Source: Siphonodentalium dalli
Taxonomy: Eukaryota; Mollusca; Scaphopoda; Gadilida; Siphonodentaliidae
DNA length: 64,000 bases
Direction: 5' to 3'
Assembly: GCA_032622095.1 (NCBI GenBank)
Contig: CP136067.1
Location: 98,322,707-98,386,706, forward strand
A program made the translations under genes and the position numbers. Positions 1-14,100 of the stretch are shown here, piece by piece. Every line of letters begins with the position of its first letter. Position 1 is the stretch's first letter. The notes beneath the pieces are model-generated. The model had not been told where the DNA came from and did no database searches. It was given only the letters and a program-made list of their open reading frames with translations.

Positions 1-3000
1 CGGTCTCTACAATCTGTCTGTTAATACAGGCCATAAATCTAGCTCGGCTTCACAATGCGGTCTCTACAATCTGTCTGTTAATACAGGCCATAAATCTAGC
101 TCGGCTTCTCAATGTTGTCTCTACAATCTGTCTGTTAATACAGGCCATAAATCTAGCTCGGCTTCACAATGCGGTCTCTACAATCTGTCTGTTAATACAG
201 GCCATAAATATAGCTTGGCTTCACAATGCGGTCTCTACAATCTGTCTGTTAATACAGGCCATAAATCTAGCTCGGCTTCACAATGCGGTCTCTACAATCT
301 GTCTGTTAATACAGGCCATAAATATAGCTTGGCTTCACAATGCGGTCTCTACAATCTGTCTGTTAATACAGGCCATAAATCTAGCTCGGCTTCACAATGT
401 TGTCTCTACAATCTGTCTGTTAATACAGGCCATAAATATAGCTTGGCTTCACAATGTTGTCTCTACAATCTGTCCATTAATACAGGCCATAAATATAGCT
501 CGGCTTCACAATGCGGTCTCTACAATCTGTCTGTTAATACAGGCCATAAATATAGCTTGGCTTCACAATGTTGTCTCTACAATCTGTCCATTAATACAGG
601 CCATAAATCTAGCTCGGCTTCACAATGCGGTCTCTACAATCTGTCTGTTAATACAGGCCATAAATATAGCTTGGCTTCACAATGTTGTCTCTACAATCTG
701 TCCATTAATACAGGCCATAAATCTAGCTCGGCTTCACAATGCGGTCTCTACAATCTGTCCATTAATACAGGCCATAAATATAGCTTGGCTTCACAATGCG
801 GTCTCTACAATCTGTCCATTAATACAGGCCATAAATCTAGCTTGGCTTCACAATGCGGTCTCTACAATCTGTCTGTTAATACAGGCCATAAATCTAGCTT
901 GGCTTCACGATGCGGTCTCTACAATCTGTCTGTTAATACAGGCCATAAATATAGCTCGGCTTCACAATGCGGTCTCTACAATCTGTCTGTTAATACAGGC
1001 CATAAATCTAGCTCGGCTTCACAATGCGGTCTCTACAATCTGTCTGTTAATACAGGCCATAAATATAGCTCGGCTTCACAATGCGGTCTCTACAATCTGT
1101 CTGTTAATACTGGCCATAAATCTAGCTTGGCTTCACAATGTGGTCTCTACAATCTGTCCATTAATACAGGCCATAAATCTAGCTTGGCTTCACAATGCGG
1201 TCTCTACAATCTGTCTGTTAATACAGGCCATAAATCTAGCTTGGCTTCACAATGCGGTCTCTACAATCTGTCTGTTAATACAGGCCATAAATCTAGCTCG
1301 GCTTCTCAATGTTGTCTCTACAATCTGTCTGTTAATACAGGCCATAAATATAGCTCGGCTTCACAATGCGGTCTCTACAATCTGTCCATTAATACAGGCC
1401 ATAAATCTAGCTTGGCTTCACAATGCGGTCTCTACAATCTGTCTGTTAATACAGGCCATAAATATAGCTCGGCTTCACAATGTGGTCTCTACAATCTGTC
1501 CATTAATACAGGCCATAAATCTAGCTCGGCTTCACAATGCGGTCTCTACAATCTGTCCATTAATACAGGCCATAAATCTAGCTTGGCTTCACAATGCGGT
1601 CTCTACAATCTGTCTGTTAATACAGGCCATAAATCTAGCTTGGCTTCACAATGCGGTCTCTACAATCTGTCCATTAATACTGGCCATAAATCTAGCTCGG
1701 CTTCACAATGTTGTCTCTACAATCTGTCTGTTAATACAGGCCATAAATATAGCTTGGCTTCACAATGCGGTCTCTACAATCTGTCCATTAATACTGGCCA
1801 TAAATCTAGCTCGGCTTCACAATGTTGTCTCTACAATCTGTCTGTTAATACAGGCCATAAATATAGCTTGGCTTCACAATGCGGTCTCTACAATCTGTCC
1901 ATTAATACTGGCCATAAATCTAGCTCGGCTTCACAATGTTGTCTCTACAATCTGTCTGTTAATACAGGCCATAAATATAGCTTGGCTTCACAATGTTGTC
2001 TCTACAATCTGTCCATTAATACAGGCCATAAATCTAGCTCGGCTTCACAATGCGGTCTCTACAATCTGTCCATTAATACAGGCCATAAATATAGCTTGGC
2101 TTCACAATGCGGTCTCTACAATCTGTCCATTAATACAGGCCATAAATCTAGCTTGGCTTCACAATGCGGTCTCTACAATCTGTCTGTTAATACAGGCCAT
2201 AAATCTAGCTTGGCTTCACGATGCGGTCTCTACAATCTGTCTGTTAATACAGGCCATAAATATAGCTCGGCTTCACAATGCGGTCTCTACAATCTGTCTG
2301 TTAATACAGGCCATAAATCTAGCTCGGCTTCACAATGCGGTCTCTACAATCTGTCTGTTAATACAGGCCATAAATATAGCTCGGCTTCACAATGCGGTCT
2401 CTACAATCTGTCTGTTAATACTGGCCATAAATCTAGCTTGGCTTCACAATGTGGTCTCTACAATCTGTCCATTAATACAGGCCATAAATCTAGCTTGGCT
2501 TCACAATGCGGTCTCTACAATCTGTCTGTTAATACAGGCCATAAATCTAGCTTGGCTTCACAATGCGGTCTCTACAATCTGTCTGTTAATACAGGCCATA
2601 AATCTAGCTCGGCTTCTCAATGTTGTCTCTACAATCTGTCTGTTAATACAGGCCATAAATATAGCTCGGCTTCACAATGCGGTCTCTACAATCTGTCCAT
2701 TAATACAGGCCATAAATCTAGCTTGGCTTCACAATGCGGTCTCTACAATCTGTCTGTTAATACAGGCCATAAATATAGCTCGGCTTCACAATGTGGTCTC
2801 TACAATCTGTCCATTAATACAGGCCATAAATCTAGCTCGGCTTCACAATGCGGTCTCTACAATCTGTCCATTAATACAGGCCATAAATCTAGCTTGGCTT
2901 CACAATGCGGTCTCTACAATCTGTCTGTTAATACAGGCCATAAATCTAGCTTGGCTTCACAATGCGGTCTCTACAATCTGTCCATTAATACTGGCCATAA

Positions 3001-3810
3001 ATCTAGCTCGGCTTCACAATGTTGTCTCTACAATCTGTCTGTTAATACAGGCCATAAATATAGCTTGGCTTCACAATGCGGTCTCTACAATCTGTCCATT
3101 AATACTGGCCATAAATCTAGCTCGGCTTCACAATGTTGTCTCTACAATCTGTCTGTTAATACAGGCCATAAATATAGCTTGGCTTCACAATGCGGTCTCT
3201 ACAATCTGTCCATTAATACTGGCCATAAATCTAGCTCGGCTTCACAATGTTGTCTCTACAATCTGTCTGTTAATACAGGCCATAAATATAGCTTGGCTTC
3301 ACAATGCGGTCTCTACAATCTGTCTGTTAATACAGGCCATAAATATAGCTTGGCTTCACAATGCGGTCTCTACAATCTGTCTGTTAATACAGGCCATAAA
3401 TATAGCTCGGCTTCACAATGCGGTCTCTACAATCTGTCTGTTAATACAGGCCATAAATCTAGCTCGGCTTCACAATGCGGTCTCTACAATCTGTCTGTTA
3501 ATACAGGCCATAAATATAGCTCGGCTTCACAATGCGGTCTCTACAATCTGTCTGTTAATACAGGCCATAAATCTAGCTCGGCTTCACAATGTTGTCTCTA
3601 CAATCTGTCCATTAATACAGGCCATAAATCTAGCTCGGCTTCACAATGTTGTCTCTACAATCTGTCTGTTAATACAGGCCATAAATCTAGCTCGGCTTCA
3701 CAATGCGGTCTCTACAATCTGTCTGTTAATACAGGCCATAAATATAGCTTGGCTTCACAATGCGGTCTCTACAATCTGTCCATTAATACAGGCCATAAAT
3801 CTAGCTCGAC
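1..3810. repeat. 57-bp minisatellite with higher-order repeat
   Basis: About 67 head-to-tail copies of a 57-bp monomer fill the left edge and run off the window. Monomers differ at a few fixed positions: ctgtct/ctgtcc, aaatct/aaatat, gctcgg/gcttgg, and gcgg/gttg/gtgg. A rare variant (cttcacga instead of cttcacaa) occurs at 910 and again at 2221, exactly 1311 bp (23 monomers) apart. The order of variants around both sites agrees over roughly 640-1990 and 1950-3300, so a 23-monomer block was itself duplicated. Because 57 is a multiple of 3 and two frames lack stops, long artefactual reading frames of up to 1220 codons appear. The array lies in the intron just before the first PAXIP1 exon seen here. 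Each monomer contains a pyrimidine-rich run ending in acag followed by g, which resembles a splice acceptor. Confidence 0.95.
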
Positions 3811-4975
3811 TCATTTCAACTTTTATTTGATATTTCCCTTTACAATTTCTGATAATATTAAAGTTTTTTCTTTTTAGGTTGCTTAAAATGTATGTACTTG
3901 GGTTCAAACAGTTTTACAACAGATTGTTACATTGAAATGGTTATAACACGTATTCATGAAAATTCATTTTTCTCTCCTAATAAGGTTTTGATAATTCATG
4001 AGTAAACACCTGTCTGCTGGTAAGTTTTTGTCCTAAAATTTTTGGTCGTGATTTGTTTTTTCTGTTCGACTAGATAACTCCAACAAATATGAATTGATTT
4101 CAATAATTTTTGGTATACTTGTTGCTTGCTACACTGTCAAATTAGTGCAAAAATCAGGTTTATCCTGAATTTTGCACAACATCTGAGACTGAATTCAACT
4201 TGTTCGACTTTCCCTGAATTTTGGATTTCTGGATGGTCACTTCAGTATTTTGATTACTACCTGTCCATGTTTGAATTTGATCAGCGGGGTATGCCAGCGC
4301 CAACACTGGTGGTGCAACCTCTTGTTATATCCCCAAGATAGAAGGAAATTATGGGTTTACTGAATTACATGCTTCCGATCCTCCATCTGTTTGTCCATCC
4401 AGGCAGATACTGTATCTCAACTACTGGTTGTCGGATCTGAATGAAATTTGGTACTGATGTTCACTACTATGAGGACATTCAATGGCTGTTCAATCGTTTG
4501 GTTCACGTTTTCCATTCTAGAGTTATTCATCTTTGTTTATCTGAAAATGTTTTTATTTTGTACCTGTCTCAGCCATGGGTTATTAACCCTTTGAGTGCCA
4601 GGTCCGATTTTTGTATCGACCCATATACCCTGTGCCAATGCATTCTCTTATATATGCGAGTCGACCATAGGTCGCCTCGCATATATAAGAGAATGCATTG
4701 GCATAACAATTTTTCATCATTTGTTATTATTTTTTACAATTTTAATAAATTTTAATAAATTTTTTTAAATCGAAAAAAAAAGGATTTTTTTATTTTTTTT
4801 TATTTTTTTTTAGGGCGATTTTACAGACCGTAAATTAGGGCCGATGAGATCGGCCCCTGGCACTGAAAGGGTTAAAGGTATGCCCACACCAGGTGGTATG
4901 ACACATGGGGTGTATGCATTGGGCGACAACCAAGCTCTTGTTTTCATTTGTATTTATCTTAACATTCACGTACAG
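3811..4975. other. PAXIP1 intron, right of minisatellite
   Basis: I see no exon here. About 4400-4585 and 4873-4945 are two parts of a dispersed repeat also found at 32790-34030; its landmarks are 'gttcactactatgaggac' and 'ccattctagagttattc'. The two parts are split by a TTAA-flanked MITE. The remainder is AT-rich unique-looking sequence. The intron ends in a pyrimidine-poor acceptor (cacgtacag) at 4975. Confidence 0.6.
4587..4871. mobile_element. TTAA-flanked palindromic MITE
   Basis: A 285-bp element bounded by inverted ends (ccctttgagtgccag at the left, ctggcactgaaaggg at the right). It is flanked on both sides by TTAA (4583-4586 and 4872-4875), as in piggyBac-type insertion. Inside is the near-perfect hairpin seen throughout this window: 'ccaatgcattctctta' followed by its reverse complement around 4636-4704. 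It interrupts a dispersed repeat that is continuous elsewhere, which makes the insertion clear. No coding capacity. Confidence 0.85.
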
Positions 4976-5150
4976 AAAGGACACATTTTCCTTGGAGGGT
5001 AGAATTTTCTCCGGAGTTGTTGCGTGTCCATCAGAATTGGAATCGGAAGATTGCCGGTTGGCATGGGCGCTCATATCGTACTATGGTGGAAGGTTCCAGA
5101 AGACACTGAATCAGAGCTGCACCCATCTCATCACATCTTCAATACAAGGG
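4976..5150 (+). CDS. PAXIP1 exon a (BRCT2, first half)
   Basis: Encodes residues 1-58 of the visible protein. The block FSLEGRIFSGVVACPS, then EDCRLAWALISYYGG, then NQSCTHLITSS aligns with the second BRCT of human PAXIP1, including the Gly-Gly turn and the THLI strand. The acceptor is at 4975 and the donor GT at 5151; the exon enters with one base of a split codon and leaves in phase 0. The upstream coding exon is outside the window. Confidence 0.9.
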
Positions 5151-8100
5151 GTAAATATAGCTAAAGCCAGCCTTGAGATTCCAAATCGAGGGAAGTCACT
5201 TCTATCTTGACCTGTTCACTGTTACCCGCTTAGATGTTTCAAATGTTTGAAGTCATTATCACTTGTCTGCTTAGAGGCTTCAAATTGTGAGAAATCATTA
5301 TCACTTGTCTGCCAAGAGTAGGCATCTGCGAACATATCGATATTCATTTTGTTATTTGAATTGACCTCGATATTCGATTCACATTCAATTCGACTTTTAA
5401 ACGAATAATAATTTTGAATACACCAAACCAGTGAACGCGAACTTAATGCATTTATCAGTAATATTTGAACATTCACAACTACTGCTAAGTATAAAAAGTA
5501 GATTTACACTCGCATGTGTTGCCTCAAAATCTTACGTTTTAAGGTAACCAACTGTTCTAACCCGCTTGTTTTGCGACCGCAAATATAATAGTGTATAATA
5601 TATTTAGTGGACATTCAATTGGAGATCGACGGAAAGACACTTCACAATTATGTTGAACATTACGTCACGTGACTGCGGATTCATGCTACTGGATGTATCT
5701 TTTTATTATTTGATTGTATTTGCCAAGTTTTGACTTCCATATTTTGAATTGATGTGGAATTCCCCACTACTGACATCATTCAATTCCGGAAGTTTTTGTC
5801 TGCCGCGCTCGAAAGTTGTATTTTCCAAATTGTTTGTTAAATTTTGAAGAAATGTTGTCTTTAATTATCGATCCACCGTTCACAAAAAAGAAAAAGATGA
5901 CTAGTTGGCTTTGACATACAGACGAAAATGGGAAACATATCTTTATCTTAATATTATGGCGATCAAGATTATGAAATATTCAATTCGATATTCAATTCGA
6001 TTTCAAATGATCAATTTTCAAATTTCAAGTGTTATTCAGTTCGAAATTCGATAAAAAATCCACTATTCCCAGGGGCCTAGCCTAGAGGTTCCAAATTAAA
6101 ATTCTTCTTTCTGTATATATGGAGAAGTGGCATTACTTTTGCATTTTGCCAAATTTAAATATTTCGTCGGTCAACTTTGAAATTTTCGGAGGCAGAATGG
6201 ATTGTTATCTGTCAAGCAATTGTGTTTATTATACATTATACAAATAAAATCATAATTAATCTTATCACAATCTTACAGAAGACACAAAATCCATATTAAG
6301 AATATGCAAATTATTGAAATTAAAAAAATTAAATTTCAAGCGTACCAACCAAGTCTAATTTTTTTCTGACATGTAATCTGAACTGAAAGTTTAGTTTTCT
6401 TTGGCCGCAATGAGCCAGAATAGGACGAAGAAGTCACTCTGACATGTCGGATGATGTCATCCTTTAATTTGGTCCCTGTACTACTGATTTTTAATTAAAA
6501 ATTTGTTTTTCTCCTTCCAGTTGACAAGAGTTTGTTCATACAGCTCAAAAGTTTGTTGACAGTAGACCACTTGTAAAAGTGCCAAACACATGTACTGTTA
6601 TTTCCTTTTAGGCAAAATATGATGCTGCATGTGAACACAGTGTTAAAATTGTTACAGCTGATTGGGTGACGGCAAGTGTAGATAAAAACTGTCGACAAGA
6701 TGAGGAGGTTTATCACCCGAAATGGGTTGTCTACCCTGCTCCAACACCAACACCTCCGCCAAAGTCACCGACACCACCGCTAGTAAAACCACATTCACCA
6801 ATGTTAGCACAGAATGCGGGAGCGCCACCTAGTGGCAGCAGCACGTCACCAGGACACAGCATGTTTGGAGGAATGTTGCCTAGTAATGCTCCGCTTATGT
6901 TCAATTTTCCACCAGGAATTCAGAGGACTCCTCCATCAAGGTTAGATTTCTTGTCAAGCCTGCAAATAGTGTGATTGTCATTTGCAGAATGAGGTCCCCA
7001 GATGGTTAATTTAGTGATGCTATTTCGCACAGTGGTCTAGCATCACCAAATTCACTATCTGGGGACCTCATTCTGCTTAGGCTTCATTTAATGCGAAATT
7101 GCTATGGGAACATTGTTTTTAGGATAGCGTCACTAAATGGAGACACCCTATTTGCAGTTTCTTGTCTTTTAGAGAGTGGGGTGATGGTGCTATTTATAGA
7201 TACAATCAGACAGGCATGTGAAGGAGGTGACAGTTATCATGCGAGTTTGTTATGGAAAATGTTACATCTACTGCCAAATCTGCAATTTAACAATCTCCAG
7301 ACCAGTGTCCAGACAGTTACTAACTGGAAGTCACGTGTCAATTTCAATGCTTATCTCTATAGAAATTATGGGAAAAAATATATGACGTCATCATTCACCT
7401 GCGCCTAAGGTATAATCACCAATGAGTGCTTGTGGTTGCTATTAAACCATTGCAATGTGTACTTTTTAGCTCACCTGAGACAAAGTCTCCGGTGGAGCTA
7501 TAGTCATCACTCCTCGTCCGTCGTCCGTCCGTCTGTCCGTCTGTCCGTCAACTTTTAAAAAAAACATCTTCTCCTCTGAAACCATCATACCAAATTGGTT
7601 CATATTTGGTGTGGATGTTCCCTAGGTGACTCTCATTCAGATTTGTTCAAATGAGGTCACTGGGTCAAATAGTTGCGAAACCAGGGCCATAATTCTATTC
7701 CTCCACAGTAATTCTTACAACAACTTCTTGTCCATAACCATTGTGCCGATTTAGCTAATATTTGGTATGGAGGGTCCTTTGGTGACTGATGTTCAGATTT
7801 GTTCAAATGAGGTCACCCGGTCAATTAGTTGAGAAACCAGGGCCATAACTCCTAGTAATTCTTACAATGACTTCTTCTACAAAAATGTTGGGCCGAATTA
7901 GCTTATATTTGGTACTGAAGGACCTTGGGTGACTGGGAATCAGATTTGTTCAAATTGGGTCACTGGGTCAATTAGGGGCAGAGCCAGGGACATAACTCTA
8001 AAAACCAAAAAATTACATTTTTGCATTTTGATCATATTTGGGGTGGATGTTCCCTAGGTGACTGTCATTAATATTTGTTCAAATGAGGTCACTGTGTCAA

Positions 8101-11100
8101 ACAGTTGCGAAACCAGGGCCATAACTATATTCCTCCTTGGTAATTCTTATAACGACTTCTTGTCAATAACCATTAAGCCGATTTAGTTTATATTTGGTAT
8201 GTGGGGTCATTGAATGACTGGGGTTCAGATTTGTTCAAATGGGGTCACTGGGTCAAATAGTGGTGGAGCCAGGGCCATAATTCCCCAAAAAATAATAAAA
8301 AATTCAGGAACTCCTTGATCAATTTAACATACAAAAAAAATATATCACCCCCCCCCCCCCCCCACATGACCCAGAACCCCACCCCCAACCAACAGCATTC
8401 CACCCTATCTCATATCCTAACTCACAGGTAAATAAAGTATATTTATTTAAATTCCCATTACAAGGCAACTCTCCTATGAACTGATAGACATGGCAAGGCA
8501 GATAGAGAGATAAAGATTCTGCAGCCTTAGACAGAGTCCCCAGGGAGTGTATTCATGTCATCCATAATTTAAATGAGATTAATGGTGTTATCAATGAAGC
8601 ACCCTTGCTGTTTATATTATCACTCAGTGGTCATTAAATTCAGATTAATTTCATTTTCTCAAAGAGTGCCTGTCAGAGCCAGAATGAGGTTCCCAGAGGG
8701 TGAATTTAGTGACGCTATCCTACACAGCAGGCTAGCATAACCAAATACACCCTCTGAGAACCTTATTCCGCTTAGGCCTCATCTTCTGGGAAGTATCTAG
8801 AGTCTCAAGATCTCATTCTGCTTAGGCCTCATCTTCTGGGAAGTATCTATAGTATCAAATTTACATTGTTGTTAGTTAAATTTCCCTTCTAGGAAGTTTC
8901 TGTATCCCTTAATTTGCAGAAGATAAAATTCATGATTGAGGTGCCCAATGGGTGAACATCACCAATTTCAACTGGGGAACTTCAATCTTATTCTAGGTAT
9001 TCCATAGCAGTTGAGGGCCTTATCAGAATGAGGTCCCCAGAGGGTGAATTTAGTGATACTAGCCCGCTGTGCAGGATAGCCTCACTAAATTCACCCTCTG
9101 TGTACCTCATTCTGCAAATAACAGACAGACTATTTCAAAGCTTGATTCAAGGCTAGCATCACCAAATTCACCATTTGGGGACCTCATTCTGCTTAGGCCT
9201 CATCTTCTGGGAAGTATCTATAGTATCAAATTTACATTGTTGTTAGTTAAATTTCCCTTCTAGGAAGTTTCTATATCCCCTAATTTGCAGAAGATAAAAT
9301 TCATAATTGAGGGGCCCAATGGGTGAACATCACCAACTTCAACTGGGGAAATTCAATTTTATTCTAGGTCTTCCATAGCAGTTGAGGACTTTATCAGAAT
9401 GAGGTCCCCAGAGGGTGAATTTAGCGTCACTAAACTCACCCTCTGGGGACCTCACTCTGCAAATGACAGACACACTATCACACTATTTCAAGGCTTGTTG
9501 TATAATACATTGTGTTGCTTGAGGCCAGGCATACACAATGTAGGAACAGACACGCTTTTTGTGATGCTATCCGGCACAGCAGGCTAGCATCACCAAATTC
9601 ACCCTCTGACGACCTCATTCTGCTTAGGCCTCATCTTCTGGGAAGTATCTATAGTATCAAATTTACATTGTTGTTAGTTAAATTTCCCTTCTAGGAAGTT
9701 TCTATATCCCCTAATTTGCAGAAGATAAAATTCATAAATGAGGTGCCCAATGGGTGAATATCACCAACTTCAACTGGGGAACTTAATTTTTATCCTTATC
9801 AGATTTGTGAAAATGGGATCACAAAAATCAAATAAGGGCAGAGCAAGAGACTTAACTATTTCACTACATAGTAATTCTTAAAATATGTTTGCAAGAACTA
9901 GTTTGCTTGTATAGAATGGAATGTTCTTCCTTGACTGCAATTCAGATTTTTTTAATGGGGTCACCTGGTCAAATAGGGGCCAAGCGAAGGACAGTTTCCC
10001 TCTTAATATGCTTCCTTCACAAGGACCATCAGGTCTATTTGACTGATATTTATGATATGTATGAAGGGTTCTTTGGTGTCTGGGATTCAAATTTATTCAG
10101 ATGGGGTCACCAGGTTAAAAGGGTGGGACCAGGGACATAACTATGTGTCTCTATAGTAATTCTTAAAATGTCTTCTCAAGGGATTTTGGACAATTTAGCT
10201 TACATATAGTATGGAGGAATCAGGAAGATCCTTTAGTGACTGAGATACAGATTTGTTAAAATGAGCTCAACCTGTCAAGAAATGGCAGTCTATGGGGAGT
10301 TAACACTTTTGTGTCCAATAAAATCATAGAAATACCAAATTCATTAAAACATCTACCTTGGAACCACCTGACTGATTGGTCTGACATACATGTATTGTGT
10401 TTTGGGTCCATGGATAATTGGGGTTCAAACATGTTTAAATGGTTTTAGAAAAAGGCGCTTGTGAGATTGGAAATTTCCAACAATTGAGAAAGTTTGAGGT
10501 GTCGGTTGTGAAATTCCAACCTAAGACTTGGGAGTCTGGATCCCGGTCGGGAGGGGACTTGTTGAGCTGGAGGAGGGGGGTGATCAGTAGTGTACAGTTG
10601 GCAATTTCAAGGTGGTTTGTTACCAAGCTACATACTTGAAGTCTCTCTAGCCACATATCCTGTTTAAATCTACTTCTTTTAAAGTGATTATGAAAAGTGC
10701 TGACTGTTTTGGTCTCCAGAGTCCCAGTCTTATCAGTCTTTGCAGTCTGGTGAGCGACCCCACAGTCATTGACTGTCTTGTATAACTGAAGATTTCTATT
10801 TAGTTTCAGACCTGATGCAAACCAACGACCTAAACATATGGACTTAGATCCGTCTAAATTACCCATATCTCCACGGCGATCATGACCTAAACCGATCCGA
10901 GTTTATTACCCATATCTCCACATTTCTGACCTGATGGAAACTAACGACTTAAACCTATGGACTTAGATCCGACTAAATTACCCATATCTCTTCAGCAATC
11001 ACAACTTAAACCGATCCAACTAAATTACCCATATCTATACATTTCAGACTTGATGTAAACCAAAGACCTGAACCTATGGACTTAGATCCAAACAAATTAC

Positions 11101-14100
11101 CCATATCTCCACGGCGATCATCAAGTGACGAAGGAAAATCGGGCTCGCGTCCTAGCACACCAAGCTCCATCACAAAGGAAGCGCTGGCGAGGATGGTTAG
11201 CAGCCGACTTCAGGGCAAATCGTCTGACATACCAGACATCCGACAGCTCAGTCAACTGCAACAGCAACAGATGATGCAACAACAACAGACTCCGCCCCCT
11301 CACCCATCGCCACAGCAACAACAGTCATCGCAGCAACAACAACCAATGCATTTATCACCTCAAGTCTTACAACATATGCATGCTGTAAGTTCCAGCTCTT
11401 TATCCCAACTTCTGATTGGAAATATTTAGAATATAGGAATAAGCATTTTCATTGTGAATCTCAGTGTAATTAGACAGTTTATGTAGAAACTCAGTGTAAT
11501 TAAACAATGTAGAAACTCAGTGTAATCAAACATTTTAATGTTGAAACTCAGCGTAATTAAACAGTTAATGTAGAAATAGAAACTCTGTGTAATCAAACAT
11601 TTTAATGTCGACACTCCATGTAATCAAACAGTTTAATGTCGAAACTCTGTGTAATCAAACATTTTAATGTCAAAACTCTGAGTAATCAAACAGTTTAATG
11701 TCGAAACTCTGTGTAATTAAACAGTTTAATGTCAAAACTCCATGTAATCAAACATTTTAATGTCGAAACTCTGTGTAATTAAACAGTTTAATGTCAAAAC
11801 TCAGTGTTATCAAACATTTTAATGTCAAAACTCAGTGTTTATAATATCAAACATTTTAATGTAAAAACTCTGTAATCAAACAGTTTAATGTCGAAACTCC
11901 ATGTAATCAAACAGTTTAATGTATTTCTTAGACTGCGTATTCTTATTTTATGAAAATGGAGCGAGGAGACTCAAAAGTTGTCGTAAGATGAATATGAAGT
12001 CCTATATTTTGTTCAGAAACCAAGGGACTTTCTGTGAATTAGGAATGTCGGGGGTCAGAAATTAGGAAAAAACCAGACTATTTCCCATTGGGAATTGGGC
12101 CCATTTTAGTCAAGTCTGCATATAGTGTGGATGTCATTGGGAGAATGAGGTCCCCCAGAGGGATAATTTAGTGATGCTATCCTGCATGGCAGGCTAGCAT
12201 CAACAAATTCCCCCTCTGGGTACCTCATTTTGCTTGGGCCTCAACTGCTGGGGGAGACCTAGAATCAGAATGAAATCCCCGAGTTGAAGTTGGGGATGTT
12301 CACCCATTAGTCACCTCGATTATGCATTTTATCTTAAGCAAATTATGGGATATAGAAACTTCCCAAAAGGGAAAAAGTAGTTAAAAACAATTTTAATTTG
12401 AGACTATATATACTTCCCAGAAGATGAGGCCTAAGTAGAATGAGGTCCCCAGAGGTAGAATTTGGTGATGCTAGCCGGCTGTGCAGAATAGCATCACTAA
12501 ATTCACCCTCTGGGGACCTCATTCTGCAGATGACAGATGCACTATTTCAAGGCTTGATTGGACCATTTTCGTCCCCTGAAAAAATTGCCGCAATTTCTGT
12601 ATTCTGAACTGCTAATGTGTTGGATATAGACTATTTAGGTGAAATTTGTTATCTGCAGACATTAACCAACCAAATGATGGGAGCTGGATTGCCGCCAGGT
12701 GTAGGTCCAATGATGCCATCAACTCCTGTCATGCCCAGTCAGACGCCGCAACAAATGCCGCAAATACCGTCTCCTGAGAAGCCAAATAAAATGAGTCCAC
12801 AGAAAGCACAGCCAGCCAAACGACAGCGAAATCCACAAGCAAAATCGAGGAAACCGAAAAATCAACTGCGGAATATAACGAACAGCCTCGATCCAGCTAA
12901 CCAAGCGATGAAACCAAACACAACCAAGGTATATTATAATAATTATATTCATATTGTTTTCTACAGTATTTTAACATTGGTTTCTAAAATGTTAATGTAT
13001 TTAACCCTTTCATGACTGGAGCTGCGATGGTGCAAGCATTAAAGATCATGTGCCAGCGCATTCTCCCATTGGCAGCCTCACATATATAAGAGAATGCACT
13101 GGCTTACAAGGTCAAGGTAAATTGTTAGGCCAATGTATTCTCTTATATATGTGAGTCTCCCTGTTTTCGCAAAAGTCATGGAAGGGTTAAATAGGATAAT
13201 TGCATTGGGGCAGAAGTGAACGTTGAATGTAGATATTTCATCATGGCAACAGGCGATGTCGCAGCAATGTCACTAAAATATTCCCAATATTTAACAATAA
13301 TTTCAACTCATGATGCATTTTGATATTTTTCACTGAAATTGTAATTATAATCAATACTCTCAGTGTCCTAATATAACTATGTATAAACTTATCAGCCCTT
13401 CATTCTCATCTGTCTTTCAGATTAGTCAGATGTTAGGATATACAAATATCCCAGATCGCCCTCCTCCACCATACGAACTACACAAATTCCATCAGAAGCA
13501 GCAATTGACAGCTGGAGGTATCCCACAAACCCCTGTTTACCACGGTTTTGACCAAGCTGAGAAAGGTAATAATAATAAACTTATAAATCACAATTACCAT
13601 GGTTAAAACCCAGCTGAGAAAGGTAATAAAATGAATGATAAACTTATAAATCAAAATTACCATGGTTACGACCTTGCTGAGAAGATAATATTAATAACCT
13701 TACAAATAAAAATTACCATGGTTATGACCCAGCTGAGAAACGGTAATAATAAAAAACTTATAAATCACAATTACCATGGTGACACAGCTGAGAATATAAT
13801 AATAATAGTGAACTTATAAATCGCAATTACCATGGTTACGACCCAGCTAATAATGAATCATAATTACCATGGTTACAACCCCGCTGATAAAAGTACAGTA
13901 CAGTCAATTCCGCTTTATTGCATAGCGTCGGTGCATGGCCTTTCCCATGCATATAACCGAATATGCATAAAGCCGAAATCACCCCATCACCCCATTTGAG
14001 GTTCTTAAGATTGTTTAGTTTGTACAGTACGTAGCACCACGAAATGGCGAAATAGCGAAATCATTAGATTGCTGTATCATATTTTCATCTCATACCTTGT

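Noticed and set aside
215-3877. Open frames of 1220 and 896 codons
   Set aside because: They are produced by the 57-bp minisatellite, whose length is a multiple of 3 and which lacks stops in two frames. There is no codon bias, start context or domain.
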